From GCA-2746365 sp964651445 (GTDB lineage Bacteria > Pseudomonadota > Gammaproteobacteria > SZUA-229): a stretch of 46,411 nt of DNA. How positions within the stretch are numbered: the first letter of the stretch is position 1; every line of letters begins with the position of its first letter. This document shows, piece after piece, positions 24,169-33,605 of this stretch. The position numbers and the translations under genes are program-made. The notes below the pieces were generated by a model that was not told the DNA's origin, did not search any database, and saw nothing but the letters and a program-made list of their open reading frames with translations. The stretch spans positions 1 through 46,411 of the forward strand of contig CAZYYW010000006.1 of assembly GCA_964651445.1 (NCBI GenBank), given 5' to 3'.

Positions 24169-27100
24169 CTATAAAACAGACTCGTTAAATCGCCTACCAA
24201 CAGACCCAAAACGCAAATAAAGCGCAGGCACCACTATCATATTGAGCACCGTTGAACTCACCAGTCCCATTAAAATAACCACTGCCATCGGTGCCTGGAT
24301 TTCGGTTCCCGGCTGCCCTGCGCTCAGCGCCAATGGTACCAGTGCAAGCGCCGTACCCAGTGCGGTCATCAGGATAGGAGCGAGGCGCTCGATAGCGGCT
24401 CGGCGCACGGCTTCATAAGCATTGTCGACCTGTTCGTGTGCCACCAGATTGTGGATATGGGCAATCAGGATAACGCCATTGCGGGTGGCTATGCCAAACA
24501 GGGCAATAAAACCAATCAGGGTAGCGATAGAGAGTATGCCATCCGTTAAATACATGCCTATGACACCGCCGATTAACGCCAGTGGCAGGTTTAGCATAAC
24601 CAATGCCGCATCTCGCGCCGAATGAAAGGCGACAAACAGTAATAAAAACACAAAAATAACCACCACCGCACCCAATAATGCCAAGGTACGTGATGCCTGC
24701 TGCGCACTTTCAAACTGTCCACCGTATTCGATGTGATAAGTGCTGGGCAACTTCACCTCGGCCGCTACCGCCTTGCGGATATCGTCAACCACACTGCCCA
24801 AATCTCGCTCACTGACATTAACCAAAACCACGATTTTGCGCTGCACATTCTCACGCGAGATAATGTTAGCACCGCGATCTTTGCGTACATCTGCTAGCGC
24901 ATGCAGTGGCAACAACGCCCCAGAGGCAGTGGTAATAAGGGTACTACGCAGGCTTTCAAAGTTGTCCAATACCGCGCTGTCATAACGCACCACCAAATCA
25001 AAACTGGCATCTCCCTGCAATACCTTTGACACCGTTTGACCGTAAAATGCAGTTTCGATAGTCTCGGCAACATCCGCTATACGCAGCCCGTTACGGGCAA
25101 TGGCATCGCGATTAAATTCCACCGTTAGAAAAGGAATATCCGCCTGCTGCTCTGCACTCACATCCACCGCTCCCGGTACTTGTTCGGCAATGCCTTTAAC
25201 CTGTTCGGCAAGGCGACGCAGGACATACAGATCATGACCAAATATCTTCACTGCAATATTCGCTCTAGTTCCCGACAACATGTGATCGATGCGATGGGAA
25301 ATGGGCTGACCGATGACAATATTCATCCCCGGTAAAGCCTCAAAATCCTTACGCAGGGCAGCGAGAAAGTCGGCTTTACTGCGCTGCTGCATTTTTAGGC
25401 TGACTTCTATCTCTGAAGCGTTTACGTCCAAGGCATGAGGATCTAACTCGGCGCGTCCGGTGCGTCTGGCAGTGGCAACCACTTCTGCATGGGAAAGCAA
25501 AATTTGTTCGACCCGCTCGCCTAACTGCGATGATTGCTGTAATGATGTTCCCGGCAAAGTAACAGCACTAACGGTGAGACTGCCTTCATTAAAATCAGGC
25601 AGAAAAGAACGCCCTGCCTGTGTCAATGCGAGAATGGTCAGTAATACGCCGAGCAAGGACAAAACGGTAATAAGCTTCCAGCGTTGTAAGCTGGCATCGA
25701 GTATCTTGGTATAGTGTTTTTTAAGCCACGCCACCAATCGTGTTTCATGATCGTTTTTAACCACTCGCGAGCCTTCGATAAATAGGCTGCAAAGTACTGG
25801 CGTAACAGTAATGGCGACCAGCGTCGAAACGCCAAGCGCAATAATGTAAGCCAAACCCAGCGGTTGCATCAAGCGACCTTCCACGCCAGTGAGAAAAAAC
25901 AGCGGCAAAAATACCACCATAATAATTAGCGTGGTAAATAGAATGGGGCTTTGAATTTCACGGGTGGCTTTAAACACCACTTGCAGATTGGACTGTGGCT
26001 GTTCCTGCGATTGTCCATTCAGTTGCGTGACTGACTGCCCTCGATGCAAGTTTTCTCGCATACGCCGCACCACATTTTCCACCACGATAATGGCATCATC
26101 CACCAACACCCCAAGCGCAATCGTTAAGCCGCCCAAGGTCATGGTATTAATAGTCACACCCATGGCATTAAGTGCCAATAACGCCGCCAGCAAAGACAGA
26201 GGCAGTGCCACTAAGGTAATCGCAGTGGCGCGACCGCTGGCAAGGAAAATGAAAACGATAGCCATCACCAGAATGGCTCCATCGCGTAATGCCAGTAGCA
26301 GGTTATCGATAGCAGCCTTGATAAAATCAGCCTGACGAAAAATATCACGCTCAATTTTCATGCCTTCAGGCAATGATGCCTGAACATCCTCCAACACTTC
26401 ATCAAGCCGCGCAGTAAGCTGCATGGTATTGGCGTCAGGCTGCTTTTGAATACCCAGTATTATCGCTTTTTGAGCGTTATGCGCCGCTGTGCTTCGCATC
26501 AAGGCGGGTGCTATTTTCACCTCGGCTAGATGACGCACTAATATGGGCTCACCGCCTCGCATGGCGACAAAAGTGTTGCCAATATCGTGTGTCGAGTTCA
26601 CCCGACCCCAGCCCTGAATCAGATATTCCTGACCGCCCTCGCTATAAAACCCGGCGGCAGAGTTCTGGTTGCTACTGCGCAGTGCCTGCGTTACCTGCGC
26701 AAGATCTATGCGGTAGGATGCCAGCTGTTCTGGCTTAACCAATACCTGAAATTGTTTACTCTCGCCGCCATTGGGAATCACCTCGGCAACGCCGGAAACG
26801 GCCAGCAGACGACGGCGCAAAACCCAGTCGGCAGTGGTTTTTAATTCCATCAAATCGTGGCGATCTGATTTAAGCGCGATAAACATTATTTCGCCCATGA
26901 TCGAAGTGACTGGGGCTAATATTGGCGGCGCTATATCATCTGGTAGTGCAGACCTGACCGTTTGCAGCTTTTCTGAAACAATCTGTCGCGCCTGATAGAT
27001 ATCAATCCCCCATTCAAACTCGGCATAAACAGTGGAAACACCCACCTGCGTATTAGAGCGCACACGGCGGATACCCGCAGCGCCATTAAGCGCACTTTCA

Positions 27101-27306
27101 ATCATAATGGTGATCTGGGTTTCGATTTCTTTTGGCGCCATGCCGTGTGCTTCAGTGACGATGGTGACGATAGGCGCGGATAAATCTGGAAACACATCCA
27201 CGGGCATTTTGGTGGTTTGGTAACTACCCCAAAGCAACAGCAATATAGCTGTGGCAATGACGAACAGGCGATTTTTCAAACACCACTGTATTGTATAAGC
27301 AATCAT
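24169..27306 (-). CDS. CzcA/CusA-like RND efflux pump
   Basis: This is a 1045-residue inner-membrane RND transporter with the normal 12-helix, two-repeat organisation. The N-terminus reads MPVDVFPDLSAPIVTIVTEA, with LNGAAGIRRVRS and DIYQAR shortly after, as in heavy-metal (HME) RND pumps. The fourth helix has LGVLVDDAIIVVEN with acidic proton-relay residues. The His-rich partner proteins support a divalent metal substrate, most likely Zn/Co/Cd or Cu/Ag; which one cannot be told. It is last in the operon, after a 180-bp gap that contains a long inverted repeat. Confidence 0.9.
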   Translation of the reverse strand: MIAYTIQWCLKNRLFVIATAILLLLWGSYQTTKMPVDVFPDLSAPIVTIVTEAHGMAPKEIETQITIMIESALNGAAGIRRVRSNTQVGVSTVYAEFEWGIDIYQARQIVSEKLQTVRSALPDDIAPPILAPVTSIMGEIMFIALKSDRHDLMELKTTADWVLRRRLLAVSGVAEVIPNGGESKQFQVLVKPEQLASYRIDLAQVTQALRSSNQNSAAGFYSEGGQEYLIQGWGRVNSTHDIGNTFVAMRGGEPILVRHLAEVKIAPALMRSTAAHNAQKAIILGIQKQPDANTMQLTARLDEVLEDVQASLPEGMKIERDIFRQADFIKAAIDNLLLALRDGAILVMAIVFIFLASGRATAITLVALPLSLLAALLALNAMGVTINTMTLGGLTIALGVLVDDAIIVVENVVRRMRENLHRGQSVTQLNGQSQEQPQSNLQVVFKATREIQSPILFTTLIIMVVFLPLFFLTGVEGRLMQPLGLAYIIALGVSTLVAITVTPVLCSLFIEGSRVVKNDHETRLVAWLKKHYTKILDASLQRWKLITVLSLLGVLLTILALTQAGRSFLPDFNEGSLTVSAVTLPGTSLQQSSQLGERVEQILLSHAEVVATARRTGRAELDPHALDVNASEIEVSLKMQQRSKADFLAALRKDFEALPGMNIVIGQPISHRIDHMLSGTRANIAVKIFGHDLYVLRRLAEQVKGIAEQVPGAVDVSAEQQADIPFLTVEFNRDAIARNGLRIADVAETIETAFYGQTVSKVLQGDASFDLVVRYDSAVLDNFESLRSTLITTASGALLPLHALADVRKDRGANIISRENVQRKIVVLVNVSERDLGSVVDDIRKAVAAEVKLPSTYHIEYGGQFESAQQASRTLALLGAVVVIFVFLLLFVAFHSARDAALVMLNLPLALIGGVIGMYLTDGILSIATLIGFIALFGIATRNGVILIAHIHNLVAHEQVDNAYEAVRRAAIERLAPILMTALGTALALVPLALSAGQPGTEIQAPMAVVILMGLVSSTVLNMIVVPALYLRFGSVGRRFNESVL

Positions 27307-27330
27307 TTTTAGTTCCTGTATCTGTAACTT

Positions 27331-27475
27331 GTCAAAAGTTAAGGGCGGCTCTATCTATTTCTAGTTCCCACGCCAGAGCGGGGGATTTCCACGTTAAATT
27401 TCAAGCATACAAGCTATTTCAGGCGCTTTTTATCATACAAACGAGAAATAGATAGAGCTGTCTTTAACTTTTGAT
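27331..27475. repeat. Inverted-repeat element inside the metal efflux operon
   Basis: Arms of about 32 nt (27331-27362 and 27444-27475) are near-perfect reverse complements, with shared segments TCAAAAGTTAA and GCTCTATCTATTTCT. They enclose about 80 nt. It sits between the adaptor and pump genes. It looks like a MITE- or REP-like insertion, and in the transcript would form a long stem-loop. Confidence 0.8.
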
Positions 27476-27486
27476 AGGCGGCTCTG

Positions 27487-29253
27487 TTAATGCGCATGAC
27501 CATGACCCACTTCCGCTTTCGATGCAGATGCAAGGCGAACCAGATAAGCGCCCTGGCTGACCACCCATTCGCCTGCCGCCACTCCGCTTAGAATCTGAAC
27601 CAGATCGCCATCACGAATACCTAAACGGACCACACGGCGCACAAAGGACTCTCCACCCAGTTGCACATAAACCACTTCCTGACCACCGTCGTTAAAGATG
27701 GCAGTGGCAGGAACCATAATGCCGGTTTCGCTATTGCCGGTATAAACCCGCACCGTGGCAAACATGCCACTGCGCAAACGCAAGTCGGGGTTGGCAAACT
27801 CAAAAATCAGCGGTATTGTGCGTGAAATAGGGTCTATCGCACCGCCCAGTGCCACCTTACTTCCGTCCAGATCAAAAGTATTAAAGCTACCCGCAAAACC
27901 TTGCAAGCTAAACCAGGCACCCTCAGGCTGTTGCAAGGCAGCAATATCGACCTCGGCAATACGCGCCTCCAGCCACAACCGATCCACATTGACGATGTGA
28001 AACATGCTGTCACCTTCATGCACATACTGACCGGGGGCAACATTGACCTGCGCCAGCACACCACTGATGGGAGCCAGAATCGGAATGCCTGCGTTCGACT
28101 GCTTACCACCAATGCTTTGCTGATAACGATGTTTGGCCGAATCCAGTTCTGCTTTACTGACCACTTCCGCACTTTGCGCTTCAAGCAAGCGAGACTTTGC
28201 CACCGCTTTTGCTTGCCAGAGTTTTGCCAGTCGCTGGCGTTCCTGCACCGCCAATTTATGCTCTGAACGTGCTTTATCAAAAGCCGCTTTTAAAGTGGAT
28301 AAATCACCGCCGCTACCGAGATGCGGTGCAATAGTGGCCAACACCTGACCGACTTCAACCACCATGCCTGGATAGGGAAAACGGTCACTAAGCTGTATAT
28401 GCCCAGCACTACGGGCGCTGAGATAAACCTCGCCATCTGCCCGTGGTCGCAACAAACCTGTTGCCTGAATACTGGCGCGTGCTGGTGCCACAATGGCCTG
28501 CGTCAAAGCAAAATCGACCTGCCACTGCTGTTCTTTCAGATAGGCGATTGCATCATCTGGCGGTGGTTGTATAGCCATCTCAGCCATTTCAATCTGCGCT
28601 GCCCGCGTAGAAGTTTGCACCGTGTATGTTCCCAATGGGTGCACCACATCCAGACCCTCGCCTTGCAAACGCAAACTGAGCTGGCGCGTTACCGCATGTT
28701 TTGGCACAACAACTGGGCGAAAAATGCCGGCGATGCTGGCAGTGTCCACGCTAAATATTTCGTCCGCCACACCGCCACCGCTAAGGGTTACCGTAACCAC
28801 AGCACTGGCAACGGGGTTAAAATTATCCAGCCGCGTCAAATGTGCAATAAAGGTCGATTCCTGCGCCACCACTAATACCGGGAATTCGACAAACAGTTCT
28901 GTGTAATGGCTAAAATGTGTAACCGCAATGTTGCTATCGGCGGCATCATCACTGTGATTACCATGGTGGTCGCCATTAGCGTGATCGTGACCATGATTAT
29001 CTGCCGTGAAAAGTCCCTTAATATAGTTGCTGGCATCATGAATCAGCCCATGTGGTGCATGATCGTGCGCATCGTGGCTGTGTTCACCGTGTTCATGTTC
29101 AGCATGGCCGTGTTCAGCATGCTCGTGCTCATCATGGCTGTGTTCACTGGCGTGCTGGTGATCGCCGCAGCCCGTCAAAAAAATCGGTGCTAATAACAGC
29201 CCCGTTATTGTTAATATTTTTAAGCATAAAGTTGTCACATGTATTATTTTCAT
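27487..29253 (-). CDS. CzcB-like RND adaptor lipoprotein with His-rich N-terminus
   Basis: This is a periplasmic adaptor of about 588 residues linking the RND pump to the TolC-like channel. It starts with a lipoprotein signal (LTGC). A mature N-terminal stretch of about 75 residues holds about 22 His, mostly in EH/GH/DH pairs, and the C-terminus ends GHGHAH; both are likely metal-binding. The body has the membrane-fusion order: barrel-sandwich, long helical hairpin (around FDKARSEHKLAVQERQ), second half of the sandwich (ILAPISGVLAQVNVAPGQ) and beta-barrel. I chose the ATG at 29253, 10 bp after the TolC-like stop and preceded by AGGAA; an upstream start would overlap that gene. Confidence 0.93.
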   Translation of the reverse strand: MKIIHVTTLCLKILTITGLLLAPIFLTGCGDHQHASEHSHDEHEHAEHGHAEHEHGEHSHDAHDHAPHGLIHDASNYIKGLFTADNHGHDHANGDHHGNHSDDAADSNIAVTHFSHYTELFVEFPVLVVAQESTFIAHLTRLDNFNPVASAVVTVTLSGGGVADEIFSVDTASIAGIFRPVVVPKHAVTRQLSLRLQGEGLDVVHPLGTYTVQTSTRAAQIEMAEMAIQPPPDDAIAYLKEQQWQVDFALTQAIVAPARASIQATGLLRPRADGEVYLSARSAGHIQLSDRFPYPGMVVEVGQVLATIAPHLGSGGDLSTLKAAFDKARSEHKLAVQERQRLAKLWQAKAVAKSRLLEAQSAEVVSKAELDSAKHRYQQSIGGKQSNAGIPILAPISGVLAQVNVAPGQYVHEGDSMFHIVNVDRLWLEARIAEVDIAALQQPEGAWFSLQGFAGSFNTFDLDGSKVALGGAIDPISRTIPLIFEFANPDLRLRSGMFATVRVYTGNSETGIMVPATAIFNDGGQEVVYVQLGGESFVRRVVRLGIRDGDLVQILSGVAAGEWVVSQGAYLVRLASASKAEVGHGHAH

Positions 29254-29263
29254 TGATAAATTC

Positions 29264-30523
29264 CTATTGGTAAATTCCTGCGGTAATTTCATCCAGCTTG
29301 ATTCGTGTCAGGCGTGCCTGCAGTGCCAGCTCCAGCGCAGTAATTTCTGCTTCCAAGGTACTGCGATAGGCATCAATTAACTCCAGCACACCCACTTCAT
29401 TCGCCTGGTAAGAAGTCTCAGCAATGCTCACCAGTTGATTAGAAGTCGCCACACTCTGCTGTGAAAATAATATGGCATTGTCGCGCAATAAAACCGCCTT
29501 GCGCCACAAAGCGCGAAGCTGAGATTGGCTTTGTTGTATGGCTAGTTGGTATTCACTGCTTGCCTGCACAAGCTCGGCGGCACTCTGTTGACGCATACCC
29601 TGTTTGCGATCAAACAGGGGTAGCGGAATAGACGCACTCAGCATCAAACCAGAATCACTGACGCCAGAGGCATCAACATTTTTTAGACCAACGCCAACGG
29701 TAAGCGGCGGAATATGACTACGAGCAAGCGCAGCCACCGTCAGACGTGAGGCTTCAAGTTGACGCTGTTGCTGTAATAATGCAGGCGATAGAGAACGGGC
29801 TTGAAGAGAATGGGCTTGCGTCGTGTTTTGCTGCGTTTCATCCAGAGGCGGCAATGCCGTTGGCATTAATTGACCCTCTACGCTATCGAACTGTGCGCTG
29901 TTTTGCTGGCCGATGATGCCGCGCAACTGCTGCCAGTTTTCTTCATACTGTGATGCACTCTGGCGTTGCCGTGAAAGCACGCCTACCTTTTCCCGGCTAA
30001 TTCTTAGCCGATCGTAACCAGAAACATCACCCGCCGCTTCACGCTGCTTCATGCTCGCTTCCACGGTAGAGAATTTCGCTACCCAGTGATTAAATAGCTG
30101 CTGCTGCTGTTGGCGAAAAAGCAACTGGTAAAAGTGTTGCCGAATACGGGCCGTGCGCTGGACTTGCTGTAATTGATTATGTGCCTCAGCAACAGCCAAA
30201 CCGGCTTCTGCCGCCTCACGATTAAGCCGACGTTGACCGGAAAGATCCAGTTCCTGCTGCAACCACAGACTGGTTTCGGTCTCATTGCCCACCTCCTCAC
30301 GAGACAGTTCAAACACCGGGTTCACCCAGGTTTGTCGAGCAACCAGCTTACCCTCGGCCGCATCCATACGGCTATCAAGAAGACGCACAAAATCAGACTG
30401 ATTCAGCCCCAATTGCAGACTGACATCCTCAGTCAGAGAAGCCGCACTGCTCAGCGCGGGTAGTAGCCATACTATTAGTGTTGGCAGCCCGACAGCAGTC
30501 AGGCGTAATCGAAAAAATTCCAT
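29264..30523 (-). CDS. CzcC/TolC-like outer membrane efflux protein
   Basis: This is a 419-residue TolC-superfamily protein with a signal peptide (cleavage near SSAAS). Long coiled-coil helices and the duplicated OEP pattern are visible: NREAAEAGLAVAEAHNQLQQ in the first half and LVSIAETSYQANEVGVLELIDAYR in the second, typical of CzcC. It gives the outer-membrane exit of the pump. Order on the minus strand: His-rich small protein, this gene, adaptor, pump. Confidence 0.93.
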   Translation of the reverse strand: MEFFRLRLTAVGLPTLIVWLLPALSSAASLTEDVSLQLGLNQSDFVRLLDSRMDAAEGKLVARQTWVNPVFELSREEVGNETETSLWLQQELDLSGQRRLNREAAEAGLAVAEAHNQLQQVQRTARIRQHFYQLLFRQQQQQLFNHWVAKFSTVEASMKQREAAGDVSGYDRLRISREKVGVLSRQRQSASQYEENWQQLRGIIGQQNSAQFDSVEGQLMPTALPPLDETQQNTTQAHSLQARSLSPALLQQQRQLEASRLTVAALARSHIPPLTVGVGLKNVDASGVSDSGLMLSASIPLPLFDRKQGMRQQSAAELVQASSEYQLAIQQSQSQLRALWRKAVLLRDNAILFSQQSVATSNQLVSIAETSYQANEVGVLELIDAYRSTLEAEITALELALQARLTRIKLDEITAGIYQ

Positions 30524-30600
30524 AGCGGGAATTCTCCTGAAACAAATTATTTAATAATGGAATGCATTACCCCACAGAGCGAGGTAACAAGAACAAAGTT

Positions 30601-31056
30601 TCAGGAGTATTGTGGTGGTGCCCGTAACGGCGGAGAAATAAGGTAGTGCCCATAGAGGATGGATTTATTTTCTCGATAATACTGAGCAACTCGCAGTAGA
30701 GGTGCGAACAGTAACAGTGAAAAAAGCGAAACAAATAAAACAAAAATAAAGAAATTATCAGCAAGGTTTTTCAGTACGCCATCGGGAATAACTTCAAATT
30801 CCAGTACTACATCATGGTGATGTTCATGATGTGATTGGTGGTAGGCAGAATGCGCTTTTCTGACATGGCTATGAACTGTGGGGCTGTGAATGGCAGAACC
30901 GTGAATAGCAGAACCGTCACTGTGTACGTCAGTCGCATGCTGATGATGCAGATTATGCACGTGTAACGTTGCACCTTGCGACAGTAGCAACAGTAGCGAA
31001 AACAGCAGGCTTAGTAACAACAACAGCCATTTGGGTGCAAGGTGGAAAACAGACAT
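30601..31056 (-). CDS. Small His-rich membrane protein heading the metal efflux operon
   Basis: This is a 151-residue protein with an N-terminal hydrophobic helix, an exported His-rich stretch (about residues 32-83, with HNLHHQH and HHEHHHD), a second membrane helix (FIFVLFVSLFSLLLFAPLL) and a short tail ending PPLRAPPQYS. Size, His-rich region and the Pro/Arg tail resemble DUF2946/CzcI-like proteins found beside metal efflux genes, but I cannot name it firmly. It is 77 bp upstream of the TolC-like gene and probably co-regulated, perhaps sensing or buffering periplasmic metal. Confidence 0.65.
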   Translation of the reverse strand: MSVFHLAPKWLLLLLSLLFSLLLLLSQGATLHVHNLHHQHATDVHSDGSAIHGSAIHSPTVHSHVRKAHSAYHQSHHEHHHDVVLEFEVIPDGVLKNLADNFFIFVLFVSLFSLLLFAPLLRVAQYYRENKSILYGHYLISPPLRAPPQYS

Positions 31057-31062
31057 AATGGG

Positions 31063-31091
31063 ATAGTACGGCGTTTAATACCCGATTGCAA
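31063..31091 (-). promoter_or_regulatory. Possible promoter of the metal efflux operon
   Basis: On the minus strand TTGCAA (31086-31091), a 17-bp spacer and TACTAT (31063-31068) resemble a sigma-70 promoter. The -10 lies only 6 bp before the ATG at 31056, so a transcript from here would be leaderless or nearly so. No Shine-Dalgarno sequence is seen. The site is weakly supported. Confidence 0.3.
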
Positions 31092-31102
31092 ATACTATAA
31101 TG

Positions 31103-32203
31103 TCACTCTTTTAGTGCCGATATGAGCGCCGCAAGAAATGCCTTATTTTCCTGCGGCGTACCCACCGTTACCCGCAAACAATTCTTAAGTGAGCCGGCAT
31201 CGGCACGCATGTTTTTTATTAAAACACCCGAGCTTTTAATACTATCAAAAACATCGTTTGCATTTTTTTCCAGAACGCGAAATAAAATAAAATTTGCCTG
31301 ACTCGGAAATACTTGTAAGCTGGAAAAGGCATTCATCTTCTCTAGTAGTTGTTCGCGCTGATGCCGAATCTCTGTTGCCTGCCGCTCTAATTCACTCACA
31401 TTATCTAACACTAAATCAGCACTTATCTGTGTTAAAACATTAATATTATAGGGCAGCCGTATCTTGTCAATTTCTTTGATAATATCGGGGTGCCCGCATA
31501 ACAAACCTAAACGCAAACCCGCTAAACCCATTTTTGATACGGTACGCATCACCAACAAATTATCAAACTCTGACAAACGCGGCATAAAGCTGGTTTGCGC
31601 GAAGGGATGATACGCCTCATCTAATACCACCATGCCGGGGGCGATTTTTATAATTTCTTCAATATCATCATCAGCAAAACAATTCGCAGAGGGATTGTTC
31701 GGATAGGCAATAAAAATAATCGCTGGCTGATGCTGCTGAATTGCCAATCGTGTTGCCGCCATATCAAGTAAAAAATTTTCAGTTAAAGGTACGCCAACAT
31801 ATTTAATACCGACAAAATCAGCAATGATTTTGTACATCACAAAGCCAGGATCAAATGACATTAAACAAACGTCATTATTGCCGCCATGATCGGCGACAGC
31901 CATAACAAGCATTTGTATTAGTTCATCCGAGCCGTTACCCAGCACGATGGATTGACTCTCCGGCACCTGCATAACTTGTTGCAATTTTTCGCGCAGGGCA
32001 GATGCTGACGGATCCGGATAACGGTTAAGCGTTGCATTGCTTAATTTTTTCTGTAGCTTTGTATTTAAATCCGCAGATAATGAATACGGGTTTTCCATGG
32101 CGTCCAGTTTGATTAAACCACTGGCATCAGCCACCTGATAGGCTTGAGCTTGCTTAACGACAGGGCGAATAATTTGCAGGCATTTTTTTAATGATGATGT
32201 CAT
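31103..32203 (-). CDS. hisC: Histidinol-phosphate aminotransferase
   Basis: This is a PLP enzyme of about 366 residues that makes histidinol phosphate from imidazole-acetol phosphate and glutamate. Visible are LDAMENPYSL at the start, GNGSDELIQML in the cofactor pocket, YPNNPSANCF, VLDEAYHPFA, and SKMGLAGLRLG with the PLP-binding Lys. ATG at 32203 chosen; the open frame also has a TTG two codons earlier. Last of hisG-hisD-hisC. Confidence 0.96.
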   Translation of the reverse strand: MTSSLKKCLQIIRPVVKQAQAYQVADASGLIKLDAMENPYSLSADLNTKLQKKLSNATLNRYPDPSASALREKLQQVMQVPESQSIVLGNGSDELIQMLVMAVADHGGNNDVCLMSFDPGFVMYKIIADFVGIKYVGVPLTENFLLDMAATRLAIQQHQPAIIFIAYPNNPSANCFADDDIEEIIKIAPGMVVLDEAYHPFAQTSFMPRLSEFDNLLVMRTVSKMGLAGLRLGLLCGHPDIIKEIDKIRLPYNINVLTQISADLVLDNVSELERQATEIRHQREQLLEKMNAFSSLQVFPSQANFILFRVLEKNANDVFDSIKSSGVLIKNMRADAGSLKNCLRVTVGTPQENKAFLAALISALKE

Positions 32204-32250
32204 AAACAAAAAATAATTATAAAAAGATGAAGCGAATACTAATAAACGAC

Positions 32251-33552
32251 TTATTTTTTTATTCGATATTCCGCCGAGCGGGCATGTGCGATTAAGCCTT
32301 CGCCATGGGCTAACAGCGATGCTGTTTTCCCTAATGCAGAGGCACCTTCTGCCGAACAGTTAATTAAACTACTGCGTTTTTGGAAATCATAAACACCTAA
32401 GGGCGATGAAAAACGTGCCGTGCCTGATGTTGGCAATACATGGTTAGGCCCGGCGCAATAATCGCCCAATGCTTCAGCGGTATAACGCCCCATAAAAATG
32501 GCACCTGCATGGCGAATTTTCTGCGCCCATTGTTCAGCGTTATCAATCGATAGCTCTAAGTGTTCAGGCGCGATATGGTTGGCAACTTCAATTGCCTGTT
32601 CGATGCCATTCACTAAAATAATGGCAGCGCGATTTTCCAATGCGGTTTTGATAATGTCTTTTCGCGGCATGTCAGCCAGTAAACGTTCCATGCTTTGTTT
32701 TACCTGATCGATAAATGACTGATCGGGACAGAGCAGAATCGATTGCGCTTGTTCATCGTGTTCTGCCTGCGAAAATAAATCCATGGCAATCCAGTCAGGA
32801 TCTGTCTTACCGTCGCAGATTACCAATATTTCAGAAGGCCCGGCAATCATATCGATACCCACCACGCCAAACACCATGCGTTTGGCAGTCGCTACAAACG
32901 AGTTACCAGGGCCGGTGATTTTGTCAACTTTGGGAATAGTTTCAGTGCCATAGGCAAGTGCCGCAACTGCTTGCGCGCCACCGATAGTAAATACGCGATC
33001 AACCCCGGCTATCGCCGCTGCCGCAAGTACCAGAGGATTAGCAACGCCATCAGGTGTTGGCACAACCATAATTAACTCTGCCACGCCCGCCACTTTCGCC
33101 GGAATCGCATTCATTATTACCGATGACGGATAAGCCGCTTTACCGCCGGGCACATACAAGCCGACACGATCTATGGCAGTAACACGCTGCCCTAATACGG
33201 TACCATCGTCTTCAGTAAACGACCACGATTCTAACTTTTGGTGCTGGGCATAATTGCGTACACGCATCGCAGCCAGCTCTAACGCTTTACGCTGCTCAGG
33301 ATCAATATCATGCAATGCCTGTTGAAGTTGCGCCTTGTCTAATTCGAATTCACTGGCATCGGCTAACGACCGACGATCAAACTTATTGGTGTATTCAATG
33401 ACAGCGTCATCGCCACGCTGTTTTACATCCAGCAGAATATCAGCAACAATTTTAGCGATGTCGCCATCGATACTGGCTTCCCATGCCAACACAGCATCAA
33501 GCTGCTGATAAAAATCAGCGTCAGAAAAATTCAGGGACTTTATATTTAGCAT
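32251..33552 (-). CDS. hisD: Histidinol dehydrogenase
   Basis: This is a 433-residue zinc enzyme that oxidises histidinol to histidine in two NAD-dependent steps. Motifs include RVGLYVPGGKAAYPSSV, ITGPGNSFVATAKR, AGPSEILVI, SQAEHDEQAQ (metal site) and EHLELS, with the final GPNHVLPTSGTARFSSPL. Length is normal. It sits between hisG and hisC. Confidence 0.98.
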   Translation of the reverse strand: MLNIKSLNFSDADFYQQLDAVLAWEASIDGDIAKIVADILLDVKQRGDDAVIEYTNKFDRRSLADASEFELDKAQLQQALHDIDPEQRKALELAAMRVRNYAQHQKLESWSFTEDDGTVLGQRVTAIDRVGLYVPGGKAAYPSSVIMNAIPAKVAGVAELIMVVPTPDGVANPLVLAAAAIAGVDRVFTIGGAQAVAALAYGTETIPKVDKITGPGNSFVATAKRMVFGVVGIDMIAGPSEILVICDGKTDPDWIAMDLFSQAEHDEQAQSILLCPDQSFIDQVKQSMERLLADMPRKDIIKTALENRAAIILVNGIEQAIEVANHIAPEHLELSIDNAEQWAQKIRHAGAIFMGRYTAEALGDYCAGPNHVLPTSGTARFSSPLGVYDFQKRSSLINCSAEGASALGKTASLLAHGEGLIAHARSAEYRIKK

Positions 33553-33605
33553 TACGACAGTCGTATAGGTTTGCTTTTTTGGTGGTGAGTGTTAGCCGGT
33601 AGATT

